From Negativicoccus succinicivorans (GTDB taxonomy: Bacteria; Bacillota; Negativicutes; Veillonellales; Negativicoccaceae), in NCBI RefSeq assembly GCF_018373335.1, contig NZ_JAHAHH010000039.1, forward strand, positions 1 through 12,202: 12,202 nucleotides of DNA. Direction: 5' to 3'. Made by a program: the position numbers and the translations under genes. Positions 1 through 7,262 of this stretch are shown here, one piece after another (the first letter of the stretch is position 1; each line of letters opens with the position of its first letter). The notes under the pieces are model-generated. The model saw only the letters and a list, made by a program, of their open reading frames with translations, searched no databases and was not told the DNA's origin.

Positions 1-297
1 CAGCGATTGATCGGCATAGGCCGTCACCGTGGCCGCGGTAAGCGAAGTCGCGCCGTCGACATAGGAAACGCCGCCGGACAGCGTCGCGCTTTGATCGGTA
101 AAATGGTAAAGACCCTCGGCGCCGGTCATTTTCGCCGTGCCGCGAGTAATCACGACATTGCCCGTCGCCCGCGCCGTATCATCATTGCCGTTATACGTCA
201 GCGTATCCGCCGTAATCGTAGTATCGACCGCGCCGACGCTCCATGTCGTCATGACCAAAAGCGCAAGCGCTGCCGTTGTTATCCATCGTTTATTCAT
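1..297 (-). CDS. lptA: LptA/OstA-type periplasmic LPS transport protein, N-terminal 99 residues (3' end outside window)
   Basis: The reading frame is open from ATG at 297 to the left edge, giving 99 residues. It starts with a basic residue cluster and a hydrophobic stretch (WITTAALALLVMTTW), a plausible Sec signal peptide that could be cut after SVGA near residue 23. The mature part has the short beta-strand repeat style of the OstA/LptA fold (ITADTLTYNGND, ARATGNVVI, ATLSGG). Known family role: LptA polymers bridge inner and outer membrane and shield the lipid A chains during export. The start overlaps the lptC stop as ATGA, and AAGGGGG lies 10 bases upstream inside lptC. Placement directly after lptC supports the call. 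An LptD/OstA fragment is possible from sequence alone, since both share this domain, but the position after lptC favours LptA. Confidence 0.82.
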   Translation of the reverse strand, partial: MNKRWITTAALALLVMTTWSVGAVDTTITADTLTYNGNDDTARATGNVVITRGTAKMTGAEGLYHFTDQSATLSGGVSYVDGATSLTAATVTAYADQSL

Positions 298-839
298 TGC
301 GCTTCATCCCCCTTCACGAGTCGCACGTTGCCGCTTACCGTGGCCTGTCGCAACGCGCGATCGGCGACCAGCTCGTCACCGGTGAGCACCATGCCGTTAC
401 GTTCAAGACGAATGCCGTCCGTCGCGGTCAGCTTACCGGTGCCGCCGTCATATAAAAGATTATTGACTTTTACATAGGTATCGTTGTCGCTGCGGATTTC
501 GATGCTTCCCATCAGCCGCACCGTTTTTTGCATATTATCGACTTCGCCTTTTTGCGCCTGGACATGAATTTGATGCGGACCGTCGCTGAATAACGCTTCC
601 GCTTCTTCCAGGTACAAGACGCGAGTTTTCGGATTCATCATGATATGCTTGGCGGACAACTTCCAAATCAATTCGCCATTTTCTTCCTGTTGCAGATCCG
701 CTCCTTTGAATTCGACCAGGGCGGTTTCCTGATCCGGAGCAGATTCCGGTCCGACGCCGAAAAAAGCGTACCAAATACCGCCTGCAAACAGCAACAGCGC
801 GCCGATCGCCAACAGCCACCATTTCGGTTGTTTCATCAT
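294..839 (-). CDS. lptC: LptC-type inner-membrane LPS export protein
   Basis: A 181-residue protein with one N-terminal membrane segment (WWLLAIGALLLFAGGIWYAFF, about residues 7-27) followed by a periplasmic beta-jellyroll-type domain (for example LYLEEAEALF, VRLMGSIEIRS, KLTATDGIRLE, ATVSGNVRLV). This single-anchor architecture and length match LptC/YrbK, which receives LPS from the LptBFG extractor and passes it to LptA. I chose ATG 839 because it makes an ATGA overlap with the upstream acyltransferase stop and has GAGG 7 bases upstream. The frame stays open to 962, but that extension lies inside the acyltransferase gene. ATG 836, one codon later, is an alternative. The stop overlaps the lptA start by 4 bases. 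Confidence 0.85.
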   Translation of the reverse strand: MMKQPKWWLLAIGALLLFAGGIWYAFFGVGPESAPDQETALVEFKGADLQQEENGELIWKLSAKHIMMNPKTRVLYLEEAEALFSDGPHQIHVQAQKGEVDNMQKTVRLMGSIEIRSDNDTYVKVNNLLYDGGTGKLTATDGIRLERNGMVLTGDELVADRALRQATVSGNVRLVKGDEAQ

Positions 840-1759
840 CGCACCGCCTCGTCCGCTTTTTGATACCGTCGTATTTGCTCCGGCTCCGTCCACCAACGCC
901 GCTGCACCCACAACCATTCCGGCGGATAACGAAGAATAAAATCTTCCATCTCCCGCGTGCAACGCTGCATTAAACGGTCGATATCCGCTCGCTCGTTACC
1001 CGTGTCTTCATAGTAAAAGGGTTCGCCGATGTGGATCACATGCCCGCTCAGATCTTCGCGGCGGCGAATAAACAGCGGCACAATAGGCGATTTAAACCGG
1101 CGCGCGAACACAGCCGGTCCCTCTACCGCGGACGAAACGCGATTTAAAAACATCACCGGCACGCCGTTGACATCGCCGTCTTTATCCGCTAAAAAGCCGA
1201 GAATTTTTTTGCGTTTGATCGCTCTCGCGGCGCCGATGATTTCGGAACCGCCGCTATGGAATACATCCAGTCCCGCCATCGTGCGGAACCGGTTTAAAAG
1301 CGCTGTAATCGCGTCATTCGGCTGCCGCTTCGCAATCGTGGTAGTGGGAAATCCCGCCAGCGCAAGACCCGCTCCGAGCCACTCCCAGTTGCCGACATGA
1401 GCTGTCAGGCCCACCACCCCGTGCTGCTCCGCAAGCGCGGCATGCAAACGCTCAGGATGGTCAATCGTAATATAACGCTCCAAATGCTCCCGTTCCGCCA
1501 CGAGTCGCGGCGTATAAAGCACTTCGACCGCCGTCATGCCGAGGTGTTCGAAATGCTGTTGCAATATCGGCTCGGCTTCTTCGCGCGTCAGCGAAAGTCC
1601 GGTCATCATTTGGGAAAGCGCGCGATCACGCGGTTTTTTCAAGCGTTGCAAAACGGTCGGGCCCAGCCGACGGCCGATGGCCAAAACACGTTCATAACGC
1701 ATTCGGCAAAGCATTCGGCTCATCGTATTCAAAAAAGTATACTCCGCGTTCACAGCCAT
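836..1759 (-). CDS. LpxL/HtrB-family lipid A late acyltransferase
   Basis: A 307-residue member of the lysophospholipid/lipid A acyltransferase family (LpxL, LpxM, LpxP). The catalytic H-X4-E motif is present as HVGNWE (His121, Glu126). Further family landmarks are ADKDGDVNGVPVMFLNR near 191-207 and the C-terminal YPPEWLWVQRRWW near 279-290. Known role: transfer of an acyl chain from acyl-ACP to the Kdo-lipid A precursor at the inner membrane. The first 30 residues are not a strong membrane anchor. ATG 1759 is preferred because it follows the kdsC stop by 13 bases and has GAAGGG just upstream. The frame continues to 1822, but that extension would lie within kdsC. Only one such gene is seen, so whether it acts as LpxL or LpxM cannot be told here, and I give no symbol. 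Confidence 0.88.
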   Translation of the reverse strand: MAVNAEYTFLNTMSRMLCRMRYERVLAIGRRLGPTVLQRLKKPRDRALSQMMTGLSLTREEAEPILQQHFEHLGMTAVEVLYTPRLVAEREHLERYITIDHPERLHAALAEQHGVVGLTAHVGNWEWLGAGLALAGFPTTTIAKRQPNDAITALLNRFRTMAGLDVFHSGGSEIIGAARAIKRKKILGFLADKDGDVNGVPVMFLNRVSSAVEGPAVFARRFKSPIVPLFIRRREDLSGHVIHIGEPFYYEDTGNERADIDRLMQRCTREMEDFILRYPPEWLWVQRRWWTEPEQIRRYQKADEAVR

Positions 1760-1772
1760 CGTCCCTTCGTTC

Positions 1773-2306
1773 TTATACCGATTCCTCGCTTGACTGGTTT
1801 TTGTAATATTGCACCAGTTCATCCCAACGGCCCTGTGCTTTCAGAACCATTTCAATCCATTCGCGCGCGGCGCCGTCACCACCGTTACGACCGGCGATCC
1901 AATCGGCGCCATCCTGTACTTCCAACGCGGCATCGGCCGGCGCCGCCGCGAAGCCGACGCGCGCCAGCACGCCGAGATCATTCAAATCATCGCCCATGTA
2001 ACCGATCTCTTCCCAGCTCCATCCTTCTTCCTCAATGATTTGGGAAAGTTCGGCCACTTTATTCTGTACGCCTTGCCGACAAAACGTCACTTTCAGCTCT
2101 TCCCCGCGATGTTGCGTAATCTTGGAACTGCGGCCCGTGAGCAAAGCGATTTTCAATCCCGCGTACGGCGCCAGCGCCATCGCCAGTCCGTCGCGAACCG
2201 AAAACGATTTCGCGAGCTCGCCGTCATTGCCGATCGCAATCGTCGCCGGCGTCAGGGTGCCGTCAACATCAAATACTAAGAGTTTAAGTTTCTTGATATC
2301 CGCCAT
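1773..2306 (-). CDS. kdsC: KdsC, Kdo 8-phosphate phosphatase
   Basis: A 177-residue compact HAD hydrolase without a cap domain. HAD motif I is FDVDGT (nucleophile Asp13, acid Asp15), motif II LLTGRS (55-60), the motif III lysine is probably Lys83, and motif IV is GDDLND (105-110). VRDG (37-40) and the tail GRNGGDGAAREWIEMVLKAQ (139-158) match the KdsC/YrbI subfamily, whose C-terminal tail reaches the neighbouring subunit's active site. Role: removes phosphate from Kdo-8-P to give free Kdo. The start overlaps the kdsD stop by one base (TAATG). Its position among kdsD, kdsA and kdsB makes KdsC much more likely than a general HAD phosphatase. Confidence 0.93.
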   Translation of the reverse strand: MADIKKLKLLVFDVDGTLTPATIAIGNDGELAKSFSVRDGLAMALAPYAGLKIALLTGRSSKITQHRGEELKVTFCRQGVQNKVAELSQIIEEEGWSWEEIGYMGDDLNDLGVLARVGFAAAPADAALEVQDGADWIAGRNGGDGAAREWIEMVLKAQGRWDELVQYYKNQSSEESV

Positions 2307-3277
2307 TATACTACCCCTTGTCGTAATAAATCGGTCAGATGCACCATACCGATCGGTTGCGACGCGTCGCCGACCACCGGTAATACGGTAATCGGTCGCG
2401 GTTCATGACTCTGCATGACATGCAAGGCCTGCGCCGCCAATTTTTCAGCCGTGATGACGCGCGGACGGCGCGTCATGATGTCCGCCACCGGAACCTGCAA
2501 TACCTCAGTTCCTTTTTCCAACGCCCGACGAATATCGCCGTCGGTCACCAGACCCACCAATGCGCCCTGCTCATCGACAACCGATGTCGCGCCAAGGCCC
2601 TTGGCCGTCATTTCAAAAAGCGCATTTTGCACGGTTGTCGTCAATACCACGACGGGGTTTTGTTCCTCTTTATGCATGATGTCAGCGACCGTCAACAAAA
2701 GTTTACGCCCGAGCGATCCGCCCGGATGAAACAGCGCGAACCGATCCGCGGTGAAACCGTGCAGTTCCATCAAGGCGATCGCCAACGCGTCGCCTACCGC
2801 CAAAGCGACGGTCGTGCTGGTTGTCGGCGCCAGACCTAACGGACAGGCTTCCTCTTCCACGCTGACATCCAATGTGATATCGGCGCGTTTCCCCAATGTC
2901 GACCCGGGATTGCCGACGACGGCAATCAAACGCGCGCCGATTCTGCGCAATGACGGCAAAATGCCGATGATCTCGCCGGTCTCGCCGCTGTTGGAAAACG
3001 CAAGCACCACATCGTCTTCCGTTACCATGCCCAAGTCGCCGTGAATCGCCTCCGCCGGATGCAGAAAGAAGGACGGCGTGCCTGTACTGGCCAGCGTCGC
3101 GGAAATTTTATGCGCGATATGTCCGGATTTCCCCATGCCGGTGACGACGACGCGACCCGCGGCCTCATTCATCATACGCACCGCCTCGGCGAATGACTCG
3201 TCCCACCGTGAAGCCAAGGCTAAAATGCCGGCCGCTTCCGTGCGCAGAACATGTTCCATCGTCGTTTGAATGGTCAT
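2306..3277 (-). CDS. kdsD: KdsD, D-arabinose 5-phosphate isomerase (SIS plus two CBS domains)
   Basis: A 323-residue KpsF/GutQ/KdsD-family protein. The SIS domain (about 30-170) carries GMGKSGHIAHK (47-57), HPAEAIHGDLGM (73-84), SNSGET (95-100) and GNPGSTLGKRAD (122-133), followed by FALFHPGGSLGRKLL (180-194). Two CBS domains follow (about 200-258 and 266-320). Length and order are those of full-size KdsD. Reaction: ribulose 5-phosphate to arabinose 5-phosphate, the first step toward Kdo. ATG 3277 overlaps the kdsA stop as ATGA. GutQ or KpsF paralogues do the same chemistry; the operon context picks KdsD. Confidence 0.95.
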   Translation of the reverse strand: MTIQTTMEHVLRTEAAGILALASRWDESFAEAVRMMNEAAGRVVVTGMGKSGHIAHKISATLASTGTPSFFLHPAEAIHGDLGMVTEDDVVLAFSNSGETGEIIGILPSLRRIGARLIAVVGNPGSTLGKRADITLDVSVEEEACPLGLAPTTSTTVALAVGDALAIALMELHGFTADRFALFHPGGSLGRKLLLTVADIMHKEEQNPVVVLTTTVQNALFEMTAKGLGATSVVDEQGALVGLVTDGDIRRALEKGTEVLQVPVADIMTRRPRVITAEKLAAQALHVMQSHEPRPITVLPVVGDASQPIGMVHLTDLLRQGVV

Positions 3278-4101
3278 TGTATTTCACTCCGTTTGACAAT
3301 TTCAAAAATCGCTTTAAGATCAGCCAATAACGTTTCCAAGTCGTCCAGGCGCAGCATGTTCGGTCCGTCGGAAAGAGCTTCGTCAGGATTGTCATGCACT
3401 TCCATGAAGAAACCGTCCGCGCCCGCCGCGGCCGCCGCCCGCGCGAGATACGGCACGAATTCGCGCTGCCCGCTGGAGTGCGTCCCCGCGCCGCCCGGCA
3501 GTTGCACGCTGTGCGTCGCGTCGAAAATCACGGGGTAGCCCCATTGCCGCATGATCGGAAAGCCGCGCATATCCACGACCAGGTTGTGATACCCAAAGCT
3601 CGCGCCGCGTTCCGTCAAAAATAAATTTTCATTGCCGGCTTCCTGCATTTTATGCAGCACGTTTTCCATATCTTCCGGCGCCATGAACTGACCCTTTTTG
3701 ACATTGACCGGCTTACCCGTCTTAGCCGCGCCGTAGACTAAATCCGTCTGTCGCGATAAAAACGCGGGGATTTGTAAAACATCCAAGACCTGCGCCGCCG
3801 GCTTCAGTTGTTCCACCGAATGAACATCCGACAGAACCGGTACGCGCAGTTCCTCTTTCAGCCGCGCGAGGATCGCTAAGCCTTTTTCCAATCCGGGGCC
3901 GCGAAACGATTGGTACGAGGAACGGTTCGCTTTGTCAAACGACGCCTTGAAAATGTAATCAATGCCCAGTTTGGCGCAAATATCTCGGCAGGTTTCGCCG
4001 ATTTTTTTGGTACGTTCGTATTCTTCAATGACGCAAGGGCCGGCGATTAAAAACAGCCGACTGCCATCCAATCGTAAATTACCGATCGTTACCGGTTTCA
4101 T
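3274..4101 (-). CDS. kdsA: KdsA, Kdo 8-phosphate synthase
   Basis: A 275-residue DAHP-synthase-class TIM barrel. Visible motifs: IAGPCVIE (19-26), FKASFDKANRSS (51-62), IPAFLSRQTDL (111-121), NVKKGQFMAP (133-142), DATHSVQLPGG (194-204), MEVHDNP (233-239) and DGPNM (245-249). Reaction: condensation of arabinose 5-phosphate with phosphoenolpyruvate. Cys23 in GPC, with His197, Glu234 and Asp245, corresponds by motif to the metal ligands of class II (metal-dependent) enzymes such as that of Aquifex; class I enzymes such as E. coli have Asn at the Cys position. The start is ATG 4101, set by AAGGAGG 8 bases upstream; an in-frame upstream start at 4119 would remove this logic. The gene overlaps kdsB by 23 bases. 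Confidence 0.96.
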   Translation of the reverse strand: MKPVTIGNLRLDGSRLFLIAGPCVIEEYERTKKIGETCRDICAKLGIDYIFKASFDKANRSSYQSFRGPGLEKGLAILARLKEELRVPVLSDVHSVEQLKPAAQVLDVLQIPAFLSRQTDLVYGAAKTGKPVNVKKGQFMAPEDMENVLHKMQEAGNENLFLTERGASFGYHNLVVDMRGFPIMRQWGYPVIFDATHSVQLPGGAGTHSSGQREFVPYLARAAAAAGADGFFMEVHDNPDEALSDGPNMLRLDDLETLLADLKAIFEIVKRSEIQ

Positions 4102-4846
4102 TTTGCTGTCCTCCTTCAAAATAAGCGCGCGCGCGCAGGAGATCTTCCAGTGTATCGATCCCGATTAACTTCTTCGTGGTTTCAATGACGCCGATCCGAT
4201 ACCCGTGTTCCAGCGCCCGCAACTGTTCCAACGACTCCGCCTCTTCGAGCGGCGTCGGCGGCAAGTCCGCAAAGCGCAACAGAAAATCGCGGCGATAGGC
4301 GTAAATTCCGATATGTTTGCGCGGCAGATATTTATTTTCATGGCGCGGATACGGAATGAGCGAGCGGGAAAAATAAATCGCTTCCCCTTGTAAATTGGTA
4401 ACCAGTTTGACGGTATTCGGATTTTGAAAATCCTCTTGCGTCAACGGCGCCGACACCGTCGCCATGGACCATTCCTCGGCCGCGGCCAGGCGTGTCGCCA
4501 ACTGATCAATCAGCTCCGGCGCGATCAACGGTTCATCGCCCTGTACATTGACGATGATTTCGCAGTCGTCCGACTGCTGCGCCACTTCCGCCAGTCGATC
4601 CGTTCCCGTGGCATGATCGCGGCGCGTCAAAACCGCCGTGCCGCCAAATTCTTCGACAACTTTTTGAATCCGCTCGTCGTCCGTCGCGACAATGACCGCG
4701 GCGGGCACTTTCGCTTTTTTCGCCTGCTCATAGACACGTTCGATCAGCGGTTTGCCGGCAATATCCAACAGAGGCTTGCCCGGCAAGCGGGTCGAACCGT
4801 AACGCGCCGGAATAATACAGGCGGCTTTTATCGACCGGTTTCCCAT
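4079..4846 (-). CDS. kdsB: KdsB, CMP-Kdo synthetase
   Basis: A 255-residue cytidylyltransferase of typical KdsB length. The N-terminal nucleotide-binding motif is IPARYGSTRLPGKPL (12-26), then TDDERI (55-60), HATGTDRLAEVA (78-89) and NVQGDEPLI (100-108). YFSRSLIPYPR and RKHIGIYAYRRDFL follow, and LEEAESLEQLRALEHG sits near the C-terminus, all as in KdsB. Reaction: CTP plus Kdo to CMP-Kdo, the activated donor for WaaA. I chose ATG 4846, with GGAGG 4 bases upstream; an in-frame TTG at 4867 is further inside lpxK. The gene overlaps lpxK by 19 bases and kdsA by 23 bases. Confidence 0.96.
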   Translation of the reverse strand: MGNRSIKAACIIPARYGSTRLPGKPLLDIAGKPLIERVYEQAKKAKVPAAVIVATDDERIQKVVEEFGGTAVLTRRDHATGTDRLAEVAQQSDDCEIIVNVQGDEPLIAPELIDQLATRLAAAEEWSMATVSAPLTQEDFQNPNTVKLVTNLQGEAIYFSRSLIPYPRHENKYLPRKHIGIYAYRRDFLLRFADLPPTPLEEAESLEQLRALEHGYRIGVIETTKKLIGIDTLEDLLRARAYFEGGQQNETGNDR

Positions 4847-5946
4847 TCGTCCTCCATGTGTTCCCAAAACGCATCTTCGCCCTCCGTTGCCGCCAGTTCC
4901 ATCGGCAAGACATACCAGAACGATTCACGAAGCTGCAATGCTTGTAATTTGACCGCGTCTTTTTCACTGACGATAATCCCCTGCGCGCCCGCTTTCGTCG
5001 CTGTTTCTTCCGCGTGACGAATATCGTCCTGCGTATACGCGTGGTGATCCGGAAGTCGCAAATGATCATGCGCGACCAAACCCGCGGCCGCCACCGTCGC
5101 CTCAAAGGAAGCGGGATTACCGAGCGCGCATAATGTAATGAAACGGCGCGGCAACGTTTCCTGCTCCGTGGTTTCGCCATTTCGCCACTGCGCATAGCGT
5201 ACTGGCTGCAAGGGGCGGTGCTCCGTCCAAAGCAACGGCACATGCGCGCGAAAATGCGCCAACACGCCCGCTATTTTCTCCCGTTCCGCCTCGGTTACCA
5301 GATCGCTTTTAGTGACCACATACGCATCCGCGCGTTCCAAATGATCCAGCGGTTCCCTCAGTAATCCGCGCGGCAACACGCGCCCGTTGCTGAACGGATT
5401 GGTGGCATCAATCAATACGATATCGTAATCGCGTTGCAACGCCCAATGTTGAAATCCGTCATCGAGCAAAATGACTGTCGGATGCAGTAATTTTTCGACC
5501 TGCGTGCCGATCGCGGCGCGGTTCTTGCCGACCGCCACTATAACTCCCGGCAGAGTCCGCGCCAAAAGGTACGGCTCGTCTCCCGCCTGCTCCGCATTGA
5601 GCAGAATCTCGGCGCCGTTACTGACAATCGCGCCGGTATGTTCACTCGCGCCGCGGTAACCGCGGCTTAAAATCGCGACCCGCTCGCCCGCTTTTTGCAA
5701 GCGGCGCGCCATGTATTGCACGAACGGCGTTTTACCTGTCCCGCCCGCCACAATATTGCCGACGCTGATGGTATAGGCATGCAAACGATGTTGTTTAATG
5801 TGCCCCGCCTCGTACATGGAGGACCAAAAATTAACGCCCCAGGAGTACACTCTCTCCACTCCGCCTAACGCCGTCAACAGCACTCGATCACCGATCGACT
5901 TCGGTCCGTTTTTTAAAAGCTCCGTCGCTTTACGCTCTATGCTCAC
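4828..5946 (-). CDS. lpxK: LpxK, lipid A 4'-kinase
   Basis: A 372-residue LpxK with the family P-loop GNIVAGGTGKTP (63-74), SRGYRG (94-99), and the Walker-B-like LLDDGFQHW (160-168), followed by NGRVLPRGLLREP and VVTKSDL. The N-terminal region (LLTALGGVERVYSWGVNFWSSMYE) is the expected amphipathic membrane-contact part. Reaction: ATP-dependent phosphorylation of the lipid A disaccharide at the inner leaflet. The start is GTG 5946 with AAAGGAG 9 bases upstream, inside the end of waaA; no ATG fits as well. The gene overlaps waaA by 17 bases and kdsB by 19. Confidence 0.95.
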   Translation of the reverse strand: MSIERKATELLKNGPKSIGDRVLLTALGGVERVYSWGVNFWSSMYEAGHIKQHRLHAYTISVGNIVAGGTGKTPFVQYMARRLQKAGERVAILSRGYRGASEHTGAIVSNGAEILLNAEQAGDEPYLLARTLPGVIVAVGKNRAAIGTQVEKLLHPTVILLDDGFQHWALQRDYDIVLIDATNPFSNGRVLPRGLLREPLDHLERADAYVVTKSDLVTEAEREKIAGVLAHFRAHVPLLWTEHRPLQPVRYAQWRNGETTEQETLPRRFITLCALGNPASFEATVAAAGLVAHDHLRLPDHHAYTQDDIRHAEETATKAGAQGIIVSEKDAVKLQALQLRESFWYVLPMELAATEGEDAFWEHMEDEWETGR

Positions 5947-7261
5947 CGTCTTCGGCTCCTTTCCAATACAGCGGCTCGCGTTCGGCTAACGCGCAAAAGG
6001 CGTCCACATTGCGCGTTGTGGCGCCTTGATTTTCTTTCACTAATCGTAACGCGGCCGCTCCCATTTGCGCAAGCACCTGCGGCTCGGACAAAAGGCGCAG
6101 CAGATCCCGCGTGAGATCTTCGGCGCTCGTCATTCGGCAAGCGCCTTCGCTGTGCAGCAAAGCGAAAATATCTTTGAAATTGAACATATGCGGTCCCACC
6201 AAAATGGGTTTGCCGTGCGCCGCCGGTTCCAATATATTATGGCCGCCGACTTTGACGAAACTGCCGCCCACGATCACGATATCCGCCAAACTGTAGATGC
6301 GTCCGAGCTCGCCGATGGTATCCAGCACGAGCACGGACACCGGCGCGTCCGTTTCGGCATCGTAAGCCGTACGCCGCGCGCCGACAAAACCGTATTTTTG
6401 CACTAATTGCAATACCTTTGCCGCCTCCGGAATCTGTCGCGGCGCCAAGATTAATTTCGCGTCGGGATACTGCCGCCGCACATCGCGAAAACTCGCCAGT
6501 AAAATGTCATATTCGCCTTCATGGAATGACCCCGCCACGATCACCGGATGGGCCTCGCCGATACCGAATTCATGACGCAATTCGTCGCGTTCCGCCGGAG
6601 TGACTTCGGCATATGTTTGGTCATACTTGGTATTCCCCGTCACCTGCACCCGCGCGGGGTCCGCGCCCATTTCTTCAATGTAGCGGGCATCGGTACGCGA
6701 TTGCATGCAGAACCAGCGAATTTGCGCCAACATGCGGCGGGTAAAGCCTAAAATCAGGCGATAGCGCTTCATGCTGCGATCGCTGATCCGGCCGTTGACC
6801 ATCATGACCGGAATCTCCTTTTTTTCCGCCACTTGCAAAAAGTTCGGCCAAAGTTCCGTTTCCACCAAGAGGATCGCTTTCGGTTTCACGATGCTGACGA
6901 TGCGCTCCGTAATGATCGGTAAATCCACCGGAAAAAAAATATGCGCATCCGCTTCGGGAATAATTCGTTCCGCCATGCGGTGGCCCGTCGCGGTGACGAC
7001 CGACACGATCACGGTCTCCTCCGGCAGGCGCTGTTTTAATTCACGAACAATGGGGCTGGCCGCCACAATCTCGCCAACGGATGCCGCATGTACCCATATG
7101 CCGTGGCAGTTTTGAATGCTCGTCAGTACCGGCTGGGGCATGACGCCCGCGCTCTGCCGTAAGCGGTCATAAAACCCCTCTTCAAAAAGCAGGCGATAGA
7201 GCAATACCGGCACCAGCAGCAGCCAATACAGCACCAGACAAATATTGTAAAACCAGTACAT
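5930..7261 (-). CDS. waaA: WaaA (KdtA), Kdo transferase, GT30 family
   Basis: A 443-residue glycosyltransferase of family GT30. An N-terminal membrane segment (residues 3-25) precedes WVHAASVGE (56-64), whose Glu64 matches the catalytic base. Then come VETELWPN (133-140), VTGNTKYD (207-214), and the donor-site block GGSFVKVGGHNILEPAAHG (332-350) with VGPHMFNFKD (355-364). It transfers Kdo from CMP-Kdo to the lipid A precursor. ATG 7261 lies one base after the msbA stop; the frame stays open to 7369, but that part is inside msbA. Unusual: the motif read VPRHPER in E. coli is APRQIPEA here (273-280). How many Kdo units it adds cannot be read from sequence. Confidence 0.95.
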   Translation of the reverse strand: MYWFYNICLVLYWLLLVPVLLYRLLFEEGFYDRLRQSAGVMPQPVLTSIQNCHGIWVHAASVGEIVAASPIVRELKQRLPEETVIVSVVTATGHRMAERIIPEADAHIFFPVDLPIITERIVSIVKPKAILLVETELWPNFLQVAEKKEIPVMMVNGRISDRSMKRYRLILGFTRRMLAQIRWFCMQSRTDARYIEEMGADPARVQVTGNTKYDQTYAEVTPAERDELRHEFGIGEAHPVIVAGSFHEGEYDILLASFRDVRRQYPDAKLILAPRQIPEAAKVLQLVQKYGFVGARRTAYDAETDAPVSVLVLDTIGELGRIYSLADIVIVGGSFVKVGGHNILEPAAHGKPILVGPHMFNFKDIFALLHSEGACRMTSAEDLTRDLLRLLSEPQVLAQMGAAALRLVKENQGATTRNVDAFCALAEREPLYWKGAEDGEHRA

Positions 7262-7262
7262 A

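Noticed and set aside
294..962. Longer N-terminus for LptC starting at 962
   Set aside because: The extra part lies wholly inside the acyltransferase gene and would bury the membrane anchor; ATG 839 has the ATGA overlap and a ribosome site.
1397..2038. 213-codon + strand frame
   Set aside because: It lies antisense to the acyltransferase and kdsC, and its product is rich in Arg, His and Pro without motifs, as expected of a shadow of GC-rich coding DNA.
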